Source of the DNA: JAVKBW01 sp964352715
GTDB taxonomy: Bacteria > Pseudomonadota > Alphaproteobacteria > UBA8366 > Aestuariispiraceae
Direction of reading: 5' to 3'
DNA: 29,716 bases
NCBI GenBank assembly: GCA_964352715.1
Contig: CAYGSU010000052.1
Location: 1 to 29,716 of the forward strand
In this document: positions 16,377 to 26,002 of the stretch, piece by piece
How positions within the stretch are numbered: the first letter of the stretch is position 1
How the letters are laid out: every line of letters begins with the position of its first letter
Notes under the pieces: generated by a model
The model's database searches: none
Told to the model about the DNA's origin: nothing
The model's input: only the letters and a program-made list of their open reading frames with translations
Program-made: the position numbers and the translations under genes

Positions 16377-16775
16377 ATGATAGGTTTGGTACTCGTGACC
16401 CATGGCCGGCTGGCGGAAGAGTTCGTCGCCGCGATGGAGCATGTGGTCGGCCCGCAGGAGCAGATCGAAACGATTTCCATCGGCCCGGACGACGACATGG
16501 AAAAGCGCCGTCGGGATATTCTGGAGGGTACACGATCGGTCGATACCGGCGACGGGGTGATTGTCCTTACCGACATGTTCGGCGGCACGCCGTCGAATCT
16601 GGCGATTTCGATCATGGACAAGGCCAGGGTGGAGGTGATCGCCGGCGTCAACCTGCCGATGCTGATCAAACTGGCCAGCGTGCGGTCGACTGAAAATCTG
16701 GATTCCGCTGTCACCGCCGCACAGGAGGCGGGAATCAAATACATTAATGTTGCCAGCAAGCTGCTGGCGGACTGA
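16377..16775 (+). CDS. manX: PTS EIIA component, mannose family, stand-alone
   Basis: A 132-residue cytoplasmic EIIA(Man) domain. The phosphorylated histidine is H9 in LVLVTHGRLAEEF; TDMFGGTPSN (about 65-74) is the second signature. No EIIB or EIIC is fused or adjacent, so it probably ends a regulatory phosphorelay EI-HPr-EIIA instead of driving sugar uptake. An AAAGGAAA ribosome site lies about 6 bases before ATG. It follows rapZ by 55 bases and precedes ptsH by 25. Confidence 0.94.
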   Translation: MIGLVLVTHGRLAEEFVAAMEHVVGPQEQIETISIGPDDDMEKRRRDILEGTRSVDTGDGVIVLTDMFGGTPSNLAISIMDKARVEVIAGVNLPMLIKLASVRSTENLDSAVTAAQEAGIKYINVASKLLAD

Positions 16776-16800
16776 CGGCGGCGCGGCCGGGGAGCGCAGA

Positions 16801-17094
16801 ATGGATCAACCCGTTGCCGGAAATGCCGGCCCTGTCGATGCGATGATCTGCAACGAACGCGGCCTGCACGCCCGGGCGGCGGCCAAGTTCGTCAAAACGG
16901 CCGAACAGTATGACGCCGCCGTTACCGTGTCGAAGGACGGCATGAGCGTCGTCGGAACCTCGATCATGGGGCTGATGATGCTGGGCGCCAGCAAGGGGTC
17001 GACAATCCGGCTGGAAGCAGCGGGCCGGTCCGCCGGAAAGGCGCTTCAGGCGCTGCAGATGCTGATCGCGAACGGGTTCGACGAAGACAAGTAG
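16801..17094 (+). CDS. ptsH: HPr phosphocarrier protein
   Basis: A 97-residue HPr with a slightly long N-terminus. The EI-dependent phosphorylation site is H23 in ERGLHARAAAKF. The HprK-dependent serine is S54 in VGTSIMGLMML, matching the Ser46 region of Gram-positive HPr, so both kinds of phosphorylation should be possible. ATG 16801 is chosen because GGGGAG lies 7 bases upstream; the frame is open 54 bases further but that part is not HPr-like. Confidence 0.95.
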   Translation: MDQPVAGNAGPVDAMICNERGLHARAAAKFVKTAEQYDAAVTVSKDGMSVVGTSIMGLMMLGASKGSTIRLEAAGRSAGKALQALQMLIANGFDEDK

Positions 17095-17126
17095 CGTCTA
17101 CAGGCCTACCGGTATCGGGATCCGGC

Positions 17127-17174
17127 GACGGGTTGCGGGAAAGAACAGGCGACGGATTGCGGAAAAGAACAGGC
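17127..17174 (+). repeat. Tandem duplication of 24 bases before ptsI
   Basis: Two adjacent 24-base units (17127-17150 and 17151-17174) differ at two positions only (G to A at unit positions 6 and 13); a third copy may begin and break off at 17175. The unit is a multiple of three. It lies between the ptsH stop and the chosen ptsI ATG, and would encode an 8-residue repeat (GLRERTGD, GLRKRTGE) if ptsI translation began upstream at TTG 17133. Confidence 0.85.
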
Positions 17175-17180
17175 GAGGAC

Positions 17181-18938
<1,758 letters not shown>

Positions 18939-19075
18939 TCCAGCGCAAAAGAACCGGTTTCAGTTTGCTGTTGAAAGCGAAACCGGTTATGGTCCGACCA
19001 ATTGTGGAGATTTCGCGGCAGACAGGCGACAGGACGATGGTCGCCTTGTGGGTTGCACTGAAAATCGGGGGCCTG

Positions 19076-19693
19076 ATGACCAGCACAACGGGAACGATTT
19101 CGACCAGAGCCGGACAGTTTTTTTCGGCCCGTGCGAAAACGGCTTTGCGCAGTACGGTTGCTGCCGTCGCCCTGAGCCTCGCGGCGTCGCCACTATCGGC
19201 TGCCTGTCTTGAAACAAGCTCGGCATCGGCTCTTTCCGCAAAATCGTTCTCTTCCGTCGACCGCGCCCACGCCATGCGGATGCTGCAATCGGAAATGATG
19301 GTTGCCGGTCTCGCCTGCAGCGCAAAACCCGCCTACAACGCATTCGCAAAACGTTACAAGATGACGCTGATCAAGAACGGCGACCGTCTGAAGAAGCACT
19401 ATTATGCGGAATACGGCGCAGCGGACGGATTCACGAAGCTCAACACCTTTGTTACCCGTCTCGCCAACGAGGCCTCGATGCGCATTGCGTCCTTCGGTCC
19501 CGGCTACTGCCAGACCGCGATGGCGCGGTTTGACCAGCTTCTGACAGCGCCGGTCGATGCGCTGGATCAGTATTCGACCCAGTATGCGATGGAACTCGGC
19601 ATGATGCCGACAACCCCGGTTGTCGTTCAGACCGCCGCGACCAGCACGGAATGCGCCGACACCGCAGAACGGGTTGCGTCCACAGCGGAATAA
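19076..19693 (+). CDS. Secreted helical protein with four cysteines, unknown function
   Basis: A 205-residue protein with a long signal peptide: a basic n-region, a hydrophobic core (STVAAVALSLAASPL) and an expected cleavage after LSA or SAA near residue 42. The mature part is mainly helical and has four cysteines (in AACLETSS, GLACSAK, GYCQTAM and TECADT), suiting two disulfides in the periplasm. A central block FVTRLANEASMRI looks conserved-like, and I have an impression of similar hypothetical proteins in Rhodospirillales, but no function. ATG 19076 has a GGGGG tract just upstream; ATG 19037 in frame is an alternative adding 13 residues. It separates ptsI from ahcY together with the ompA-like gene. 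Confidence 0.75.
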   Translation: MTSTTGTISTRAGQFFSARAKTALRSTVAAVALSLAASPLSAACLETSSASALSAKSFSSVDRAHAMRMLQSEMMVAGLACSAKPAYNAFAKRYKMTLIKNGDRLKKHYYAEYGAADGFTKLNTFVTRLANEASMRIASFGPGYCQTAMARFDQLLTAPVDALDQYSTQYAMELGMMPTTPVVVQTAATSTECADTAERVASTAE

Positions 19694-19889
19694 CCGGCGC
19701 CCGCGTCCCGCTGCTTCGGGCCGCATTCTGCACATCCCGGCCTAACCCACCACAGATACCTGCCGTTACGTTTCGGTCGCGACGCGCTGCCGCCCTTGGG
19801 CGTCCCGCAGGCGCGGCGCAATTGCTTGTGCGCGTGGCAGGACCAACACCACACAGGGGAAACACGCCACATCACAAGAAGCATGCCGC
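19694..19889. other. Intergenic spacer without a supported gene
   Basis: This spacer between the convergent secreted-protein and OmpA-like genes shows no supported open frame, RNA gene or repeat apart from the terminator hairpin at its right end. Confidence 0.5.
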
Positions 19890-19924
19890 ACAAAAAGAAA
19901 CGGCAGCCCGAAGACTGCCGTTTC
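19890..19924 (-). terminator. Rho-independent terminator of the OmpA-family gene
   Basis: A perfect 10-bp stem (GAAACGGCAG at 19897-19906 with CTGCCGTTTC at 19915-19924) has an 8-base loop and is followed on the minus strand by CTTTTTGT. It lies 48 bases after the porin gene's stop codon. On the plus strand no T-run longer than three follows, so it may stop plus-strand transcripts only partly. Confidence 0.85.
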
Positions 19925-19971
19925 GATAGAGGTCCCTGACCGAAGGACCGTTGCCGGTATCCTCCCCTGTA

Positions 19972-21057
19972 TTACTGCAGGACGATCTCCACCCGGCGGT
20001 TCTGAGGTTCGCGAACACCGTCGTCGGTTTCGACCAACGGGTCAGCTTCACCCTTCGCCTGAACGGTCACGCCGCTTGTCGGGAAGCCGAGGCGGGCCAG
20101 TTCGAGCTGAACTGCATTGGCACGCCGTTCGGACAGGCCCAGGTTATACTGCGCACCACCGGATTTGTCGGCATGGCCGGTAGCGACGATGCGCGCAACG
20201 TTACCCTGTGCCGCATAGTCGCGGGCCTGCTGGATAATGTCTCTGGCTTCGGCCGTCAGGTTCGACTCATCCCAGTCAAAGAAGACGATGAAGTTGCGCA
20301 CGATCGAGGGCGGCGGGGGCGGAGGAGCGGGTTCCGGTTCCGGCGCAGCCTGAACAACAGGCTCCACGACAGGTTCCGGGGCCGGCGGAGGCGGCGGCGG
20401 AGGCGACCAGAAACGATACCGCAGACCCAGCGATACTGTCTGGGCGGCGTAATCGGCTTCGGCGTCGCCGCCGGCAGCCACACTGAATTCAAGATCCGGT
20501 ACATAGATGTACGAATACTGTGCCACCAGGTCCATCTGATCGGAGAGCTGGAAGCTCAAGCCGGCCAATGCCTGTGCGGCGAAGCCGTAATCGCTATCGG
20601 AAATGCTGCTGCCGTTCACCGGGTTGACCCCGTTGGCATCGACATAGGCAACACCGAGACCGGCGCCGAGGAACGGTTTGACCAGCGGTTCGCCGATATC
20701 GAAGTCGGCGATCACGTTGGCCATCAGCGACGTTACATCAGCGTCACCGGAAGCATTCGCGCCGGCGACTTCGTCAACATCGTTGAAACGATGGCCAAGT
20801 TCCAGTTCGCCGCGCCACAGACCGCTATAGTCGTAACCCAGCACCAGGAAACCGGCAGCGTCCTTGTCGAATTCAACGCTGTTGTTGAAACCGGTTCCTT
20901 CAAGGTCGGTATCGCTCGGGATGTTCAGGCCAAGCTTGCCTTCAACATAATAACCCGTGCGTTCGGTCGACTGCGCCATTGCCGCACTCGCCATGATGGC
21001 GAAAGCGCCTGCAAGCGTCGCCGTCTTGCCCAAGAAAGTCTCGCTACCGCGAACCAT
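19972..21057 (-). CDS. OmpA-family outer-membrane protein
   Basis: A 361-residue outer-membrane protein: signal peptide ending ASAAMA; an eight-stranded beta-barrel (to about residue 205) starting GYYVEGKLGL, with alternating aromatic strands such as YDYSGLWRGELELG; a proline/glutamate linker (runs of PPPPPP and APEPVVEP); then the OmpA peptidoglycan-binding domain (about 250-361) with FFDWDESNLT, GHADKSGGAQYNLGLSERRA and NRRVEI. The C-terminal domain anchors the barrel to the cell wall. I chose ATG 21057 because GGGAAA lies 8-9 bases upstream; ATG 21072 in frame has none. A promoter and a terminator frame the gene, so it is monocistronic. Confidence 0.93.
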   Translation of the reverse strand: MVRGSETFLGKTATLAGAFAIMASAAMAQSTERTGYYVEGKLGLNIPSDTDLEGTGFNNSVEFDKDAAGFLVLGYDYSGLWRGELELGHRFNDVDEVAGANASGDADVTSLMANVIADFDIGEPLVKPFLGAGLGVAYVDANGVNPVNGSSISDSDYGFAAQALAGLSFQLSDQMDLVAQYSYIYVPDLEFSVAAGGDAEADYAAQTVSLGLRYRFWSPPPPPPPAPEPVVEPVVQAAPEPEPAPPPPPPSIVRNFIVFFDWDESNLTAEARDIIQQARDYAAQGNVARIVATGHADKSGGAQYNLGLSERRANAVQLELARLGFPTSGVTVQAKGEADPLVETDDGVREPQNRRVEIVLQ

Positions 21058-21097
21058 ATTAGAATTTCCCATTCGATTTGGTTGAATTTCAAAGTGT

Positions 21098-21127
21098 TGT
21101 ATAGCGTCTATCGGGGCTGATTGTCGA
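21098..21127 (-). promoter_or_regulatory. Candidate sigma-70 promoter of the OmpA-family gene
   Basis: On the minus strand TCGACA (21127-21122) and TATACA (21103-21098) are 18 bases apart, giving 5/6 and 4/6 matches to consensus. The -10 lies 40 bases before the chosen ATG at 21057, leaving a short leader. Confidence 0.5.
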
Positions 21128-21222
21128 TTTATCTGTGGGCAGATACGGCCCTGACCGCAACTTTGCCGCCCTATGTTGCAATGAAGTCACAGACGAAGCC
21201 GGCCGGCTGCTATTCGGCAGGC

Positions 21223-21251
21223 TTGTTGACCATTCCCGGCTTTGCTATATC
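21223..21251 (+). promoter_or_regulatory. Possible ahcY promoter
   Basis: TTGTTG (21223-21228) and TATATC (21246-21251) are 17 bases apart, 43 bases before the ahcY ATG. The -35 is weak; an overlapping TTGACC at 21226 matches better but gives a spacer of only 14. The 237-base divergent spacer showed no recognisable SAM or SAH riboswitch. Confidence 0.3.
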
Positions 21252-21294
21252 CGCCATCACATCGCACGCATGGAAAAGAATCAGGAGTTCATTA

Positions 21295-22590
21295 ATGAGC
21301 AAAAGCCAGGACTATAAAGTTGCCGATATCGGGCTAGCCGATTGGGGCCGCAAGGAAATCGATATCGCGGAAACTGAAATGCCGGGCTTGATGGCGTTGC
21401 GCGAGGAATATGCCGGCAAGAAGCCGCTGGCGGGTGCGCGGATCGCCGGGTGTCTTCACATGACCATTCAGACCGCCGTGCTGATCGAAACCCTGGTCGA
21501 TCTCGGCGCCGAAGTGCGCTGGTCGTCCTGCAACATCTTCTCCACCCAGGACCACGCTGCAGCGGCCATCGCCGCCGCCGGCATTCCGGTCTTCGCCTGG
21601 AAGGGCATGTCGGAAGACGAATTCTGGTGGGCCATCAAGGAAACCATCACCGGGCCGGACGGCTGGGCGCTGAACATGATTCTCGATGACGGCGGCGACC
21701 TGACCAAGCTGATGCATGACGACTATCCCGACATGCTGAAGGACATTCGCGGCCTGTCGGAAGAAACCACGACCGGCGTGCACCGCCTGATCGAGATGGA
21801 ACGCGACGGCACGCTGCTGACGCCGGCGATCAACGTCAACGATTCCGTCACCAAGTCGAAATTCGACAACAAGTACGGCTGCCGCGAAAGCCTTGTCGAT
21901 GCGGTGCGCCGCGCGACCGACGTGATGATGGCCGGCAAGGTCGCCGTTGTCGCCGGTTACGGTGATGTCGGCAAGGGCTCGGCCGACAGCCTGCGCAATG
22001 CCGGCTGCCGGGTTCTGGTCACCGAGGCCGATCCGATCTGCGCGCTGCAGGCCGCAATGGAAGGCTACGAGGTCACCACGATGGAAGACGCCGCAAAACG
22101 TGGCGACATCTTCTGCACGGCGACGGGCAATATCGACGTCATCACCATTGATCACATGCGGGCCATGAAGGACCGGGCGATTGTCTGCAATATCGGTCAC
22201 TTCGACAGCGAAATTCAGATCAACGCGCTGCGGAACTTCAAGTGGAACAACATCAAGCCGCAGGTCGATGAAATCGAATTCCCGGACGGCAAGAAACTGC
22301 TGGTTCTGGCCGAAGGCCGTCTGGTCAACCTCGGCTGCGCGACCGGCCATCCGAGCTTCGTGATGAGCGCCTCCTTCACCAACCAGGTGCTGGCGCAGAT
22401 CGAGCTGTGGAAGAAACACGGCGAGTATGAAAACAAGGTCTATGTGCTGCCGAAGCACCTCGACGAAAAGGTTGCCGCCCTGCATCTGGCGAAGGTCGGC
22501 GCGCAGCTCACCACGCTCAGCAAGCAACAGGCGGACTATATCGGCGTCGGCGTCAAAGGGCCGTTCAAGCCGGAAGCCTATCGCTACTAG
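21295..22590 (+). CDS. ahcY: S-adenosylhomocysteinase
   Basis: A 431-residue NAD-dependent cytosolic enzyme that splits S-adenosylhomocysteine into adenosine and homocysteine, keeping the methyl cycle running. Recognised from DWGRKEIDIAETEMPGL (16-32), the substrate region CLHMTIQTAVL, NVNDSVTKSKFDNKYGCRES (about 181-200), the NAD-binding GYGDVGKGSADSLR (about 220-233), and the C-terminal KPEAYRY end. Length is standard. ATG 21295 has AGGAG 8 bases upstream; the frame stays open to 21121 but without homology. It lies in its usual alphaproteobacterial neighbourhood, downstream of the PTS genes and upstream of a PAS kinase. Confidence 0.98.
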   Translation: MSKSQDYKVADIGLADWGRKEIDIAETEMPGLMALREEYAGKKPLAGARIAGCLHMTIQTAVLIETLVDLGAEVRWSSCNIFSTQDHAAAAIAAAGIPVFAWKGMSEDEFWWAIKETITGPDGWALNMILDDGGDLTKLMHDDYPDMLKDIRGLSEETTTGVHRLIEMERDGTLLTPAINVNDSVTKSKFDNKYGCRESLVDAVRRATDVMMAGKVAVVAGYGDVGKGSADSLRNAGCRVLVTEADPICALQAAMEGYEVTTMEDAAKRGDIFCTATGNIDVITIDHMRAMKDRAIVCNIGHFDSEIQINALRNFKWNNIKPQVDEIEFPDGKKLLVLAEGRLVNLGCATGHPSFVMSASFTNQVLAQIELWKKHGEYENKVYVLPKHLDEKVAALHLAKVGAQLTTLSKQQADYIGVGVKGPFKPEAYRY

Positions 22591-22699
22591 ACCCTGCCAT
22601 CACGGCCGACTGACATTTTTCGTTTAGTCATCGCGCGCCCCGGCCTATCCTGAGTACAGTGTAGTTTACGCTGAACCCTAGGAAGGGCCGGGGCCGCTG

Positions 22700-24727
22700 T
22701 TGTTTTGGATTATCGCATTTGTCGCAGGGCTGGCTGCGGGCGCAGGCGCGGCCACGCTGTATTTCCGCCGCAGTCCGGCTGTTCCGGCCGCGCCCGAGGT
22801 CGAGCCGCCACCGCCGAAACCGTTGCCGGAGCCCGAGCCTGAACCGGCTGCCGATCCCTCCGACGATATCGCCGTTACGACGATTCTCGATACCCTGCCG
22901 CTGCCGGTCTGGTTGCGCCGGGGTCCCGATCTTGCGGTCGCCTACTGCAATTCGGCCTGCCGGAATATTCTGCTGGATACGCCGGAAGACGGTCTGCGAA
23001 ACCGCATGGACGGGCACAACCCGCCGGATCATGCGCTGTTCCATCATGTCCAACTGGCGCAGCGGGCGCTTGAAACCGGGCGCGAGCAAACCGCCAGCCA
23101 GACCGTGACGATCGGCGGCAGTCGTCGGCTTTTCGACATTGTCGAACGGCCGTTGCTGTTTTCCGATACCGACACATCCGGCGGCGACTGCACGATCGGC
23201 GTCGGCATCGACCAGACGGCGCTGGTATCCCTGCAGGACGAACTTGGCGCCCATGTCGCCGCCAACGACGCCGTGCTCGACATGATGACGGCGGCGATCG
23301 CGATTTTCGGGGCGGACCGCCGGCTGCGGTTCTACAACGCCGCCTTCCGGCAGATCTGGCGCCTCGATGCGAAGGAACTGGCCCGCGAACCGCCGCTGAA
23401 TGCCGTGCTGGACCTGCTGCGCGACAAGAGGTTATTGCCGGAAATGGTTGATTTTCCTGCATTCAAGAAAGCCTGGACCGGCCGCTTCACCAGCCTTATC
23501 GAACCATTCGAGGATTTGTGGTTTCTGCCTGACGAGCGCGTTCTGCGGCTGGTGGCCAGCCCGCATCCCAGCGGCGGGCTGATTTTCACGATGGAGGATG
23601 TCACCGACAAGCTGGCGCTTGAACGGTCATACAACACCGCAACGGCGGTTCAGCGCGCCACACTGAACAACCTGCTGGAAGCGGTCGCCGTGTTCGGCAG
23701 CGACGGCAGGCTGAAACTGCACAACAGGATTTTCCGCGAGCTCTGGGGCCTGAACACCGTTGAACTTGACGGCAACCCGCATGTATCGGAACTGATCGAC
23801 AAGATCGAGCGAATGCAGCCGGATGCCGGCAACTGGCCTGACTTCCGCGCCGATCTGATGAAAAAGATCACCGAACCCAGCCCCGACAGCGGCCGCATGA
23901 CCGTCGGTGACGGCCGGGTTCTCGACTACGCCTTTGTGCCGTTGCCGGATGGCGATTGCCTTGCCGTCTATGTCGATGTCACCGATGCCGCACAGGTACA
24001 GAACGCCCTGATGGAACGAAACCAGGCGCTGGAACGCGCCGACCTTGTGAAGGCGCGCTTCGTTGCCTCCATGAGCTACGAATTCCGCACACCGTTGAAT
24101 GCGATTATCGGCTTCGGCGAATTGCTGCGGTCGCAGATATTCGGCCCGCTCAGCGAGCGCCAGGCCGGCTATATCGACAACCAGCTTTCCGCAGCGATGA
24201 TGCTGGCGGAACTGATCAACGACACACTGGATCTGGCGGCGGTTCAGGCCGGCACCATCGTCGTCGATTTCACGCCGCTGGATATCTTCGGCCTGATCGG
24301 CGATATCGCCCGCAAGGCGCGCGAACGCTGGGCCGACATGGCGGAGATCACGGTTTCCGGCGCCAGCGGATTGACAATTGCCGGCGATACCGAACGGCTG
24401 CGCCGGGCGCTGGGCTATATCGTCGCCAATGCGGTGCAGTATTCGTCGGAATCCGGCGTCATCGACCTGTCCGTTACCGAGGAAGACGGGTTTGCGGTGG
24501 TGCGGTTTGTCGATGAATTCGGCAGCCTGCCGGCCGATGACCGCGAACAGATCGTCCAGACTCTCAACACCCCGACCCATGAAACCGGCGAAGGAACAAT
24601 CGGTCTGCGTCTGGCGCTGAGCCGGTCGCTGATCGAATTGCATGGCGGGTCTGTACAGGCCGATATTCCGGAAACAGGCGGGCTGAGCATTATCTGCCGG
24701 CTGCCCCTGATGAAGCAGCCGGACTGA
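22700..24727 (+). CDS. divL: DivL-like PAS sensor kinase with Tyr in place of the phospho-acceptor His
   Basis: A 675-residue protein: one N-terminal membrane helix (2-22), a Pro/Glu linker, three PAS-like regions (about 60-165, 190-300 and 320-430, the last two PAS_7-like: AIAIFGADRRLRFYNAAF and AVAVFGSDGRLKLHNRIF), then a kinase core. In the H-box the expected His is Tyr460 (SMSYEFRTPLNAIIGF). The ATPase keeps N577 (IVANAVQYSS), but the G1 box is DEFGSLP and the G2 box GTIGLRLAL, both degenerate. DivL of Caulobacter likewise has Tyr (Y550) in VSYQLRTPL and steers CckA-CtrA signalling through protein contacts. TTG 22700 is the only usual start codon before the membrane helix; TAG at 22679 closes the frame upstream. 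Confidence 0.82.
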   Translation: MFWIIAFVAGLAAGAGAATLYFRRSPAVPAAPEVEPPPPKPLPEPEPEPAADPSDDIAVTTILDTLPLPVWLRRGPDLAVAYCNSACRNILLDTPEDGLRNRMDGHNPPDHALFHHVQLAQRALETGREQTASQTVTIGGSRRLFDIVERPLLFSDTDTSGGDCTIGVGIDQTALVSLQDELGAHVAANDAVLDMMTAAIAIFGADRRLRFYNAAFRQIWRLDAKELAREPPLNAVLDLLRDKRLLPEMVDFPAFKKAWTGRFTSLIEPFEDLWFLPDERVLRLVASPHPSGGLIFTMEDVTDKLALERSYNTATAVQRATLNNLLEAVAVFGSDGRLKLHNRIFRELWGLNTVELDGNPHVSELIDKIERMQPDAGNWPDFRADLMKKITEPSPDSGRMTVGDGRVLDYAFVPLPDGDCLAVYVDVTDAAQVQNALMERNQALERADLVKARFVASMSYEFRTPLNAIIGFGELLRSQIFGPLSERQAGYIDNQLSAAMMLAELINDTLDLAAVQAGTIVVDFTPLDIFGLIGDIARKARERWADMAEITVSGASGLTIAGDTERLRRALGYIVANAVQYSSESGVIDLSVTEEDGFAVVRFVDEFGSLPADDREQIVQTLNTPTHETGEGTIGLRLALSRSLIELHGGSVQADIPETGGLSIICRLPLMKQPD

Positions 24728-24825
24728 TGCAACGCGGATTGTCAGGGCCGGGCAGGTCGGCGTAAGGTCAGCGTCGGGGGCTGGTGACGGGAGCGAGTTT
24801 CGATGCCGTATCAGGATGATCAGCG

Positions 24826-25428
24826 ATGATCAGAGCCATCGACGCCTTGATCGCCCGTTGCCATTTTCTGCAGGTCGAACCCGGTATCGCCTACAGCAGA
24901 ACCCTGGAAGGCATGTTGAACCAGAAAAACGTCGCCTCTTTCAGGCGCGTCGCCTCCTGCAAGGCGGTCAATTCGCGGGTTCTTAACCGGAAAACCGATA
25001 TTCTGCTGCTTGATCATGACGACGATTTTGAAGCCGCCGAAACGCTGGTACGGCGGATCCGGCGGGCCGAAATGGAAGCAGACCCTTTTCTGGCCATTTT
25101 CGCGACCCAGTCTTCCGCCAGCGAGGATACCTTGAAGAAGGAAAAACTGGCCGGTGTGGACGGCGTGCTGCTGAAGCCGTATTCGCTGGATGCCCTGTAT
25201 TCGCGGATTGCCAGCGTCGCCAGCGTCGAGCGTCGGTTCGTCAACAGCAAGCATTATGTCGGCCCCGACCGCCGGGAAGAAAACCGCGAAGACACTCGAT
25301 CCGTCGTGTATGGGGTGCCGAACAGGCTGGAACTGAAAATGACGGGCGATATCCCGCCCGAAGACATCCGAAAATGGCGGGTGTTCTGGCAAAAAAAGCT
25401 GGCCGAGCCGGAATATTACGACGTCTGA
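24826..25428 (+). CDS. Single-domain receiver-like protein with degenerate acidic pocket
   Basis: A 200-residue protein with a CheY-like core at about 12-130. The phospho-acceptor would be D63 (ILLLDHDDD), the switch Thr T94 (AIFATQSS) and the conserved Lys K117 (GVLLKPYS). The acidic pair of strand 1 is reduced to E18-P19 (FLQVEPG), so Mg-dependent phosphorylation may be weakened. A tail of about 70 residues has YVGPDRREENRED and a basic/aromatic end (IRKWRVFWQKK) with no DNA-binding motif. The start ATG has AGGAT about 10 bases upstream. It lies 98 bases after the DivL-like gene, on the same strand, and may be its partner; that is inference. Family name not known to me. Confidence 0.82.
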   Translation: MIRAIDALIARCHFLQVEPGIAYSRTLEGMLNQKNVASFRRVASCKAVNSRVLNRKTDILLLDHDDDFEAAETLVRRIRRAEMEADPFLAIFATQSSASEDTLKKEKLAGVDGVLLKPYSLDALYSRIASVASVERRFVNSKHYVGPDRREENREDTRSVVYGVPNRLELKMTGDIPPEDIRKWRVFWQKKLAEPEYYDV

Positions 25429-25453
25429 ACGGGTCTCGGTTTATCGGATCGCT

Positions 25454-26002
25454 CTAGAGACGACGGCGGCGCAACAGCACATACAGCGCGCCGTCACCGC
25501 CATGTTCCCGCTGTGCGGTCATCACCGACAGGATTTTCGGGCGCAGGAACGGGTCGCCGAGCCAGATCGGCACGGCGCGTTTCAGAATACCCTGGCCCTT
25601 GCCGGTAATCACCAGAAGGCATCGTTTGTCAGCCTGGTAGGCGGTGTCGACGAACAGGGTCAGCGCCGAATGGGCGCGGGCCTGGGTCATGCCGTGCAGA
25701 TCGAGCCGGCCGTCCAGCACCATCTTGCCGCGCCGCAGTCGTTCCGCCGTTCGCTTGTCGACGCCCGCACTGGCGCCGATTTCAAGCGGCGGGTGGCCGG
25801 GCGGGGCCGCCGGTGGAACATTCGCGCCGGTTTTCAGCGCCTGCAGCGATACTGTCGACGGTTTCTTCTTCTTCGCCGGTTTCTGTTCGATACGTACCGT
25901 GTCGGGCGTTTCGCCCATGACGACGCGGTTGCGGGATCTCAGCGGCGTAACGCCCTGCGTCACGCGGCTCCACAGATGGTCGTCTTCGTCGCTGTCAGAC
26001 AT
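25454..26002 (-). CDS. Smr-domain protein
   Basis: A 182-residue protein with a C-terminal Smr (small MutS-related) domain. The N-terminal half is basic and proline-rich (KPAKKKKPS at 41-49), probably disordered. The Smr hallmarks LDLHG (100-104) and TGKG (133-136), followed by KRAVPIWL, are intact. Stand-alone Smr proteins act as nucleases on DNA or RNA, including ribosome rescue in some bacteria; the substrate here is unknown. ATG 26002 overlaps the lutC stop by 8 bases, so translation is probably coupled. In many alphaproteobacteria this gene follows mltA; here it ends the lut operon. Confidence 0.92.
   Translation of the reverse strand: MSDSDEDDHLWSRVTQGVTPLRSRNRVVMGETPDTVRIEQKPAKKKKPSTVSLQALKTGANVPPAAPPGHPPLEIGASAGVDKRTAERLRRGKMVLDGRLDLHGMTQARAHSALTLFVDTAYQADKRCLLVITGKGQGILKRAVPIWLGDPFLRPKILSVMTAQREHGGDGALYVLLRRRRL

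Noticed and set aside
21058..21294. SAM or SAH riboswitch before ahcY
   Set aside because: I looked for the conserved cores known for SAM-II and SAH aptamers and did not see them. A covariance-model search would be decisive.
25429..25461. GTCTC/GAGAC repeat as a bidirectional terminator between the receiver and Smr genes
   Set aside because: Arms are only 5 bases with a 19-base loop, and one arm lies in the Smr coding end; no T-run.
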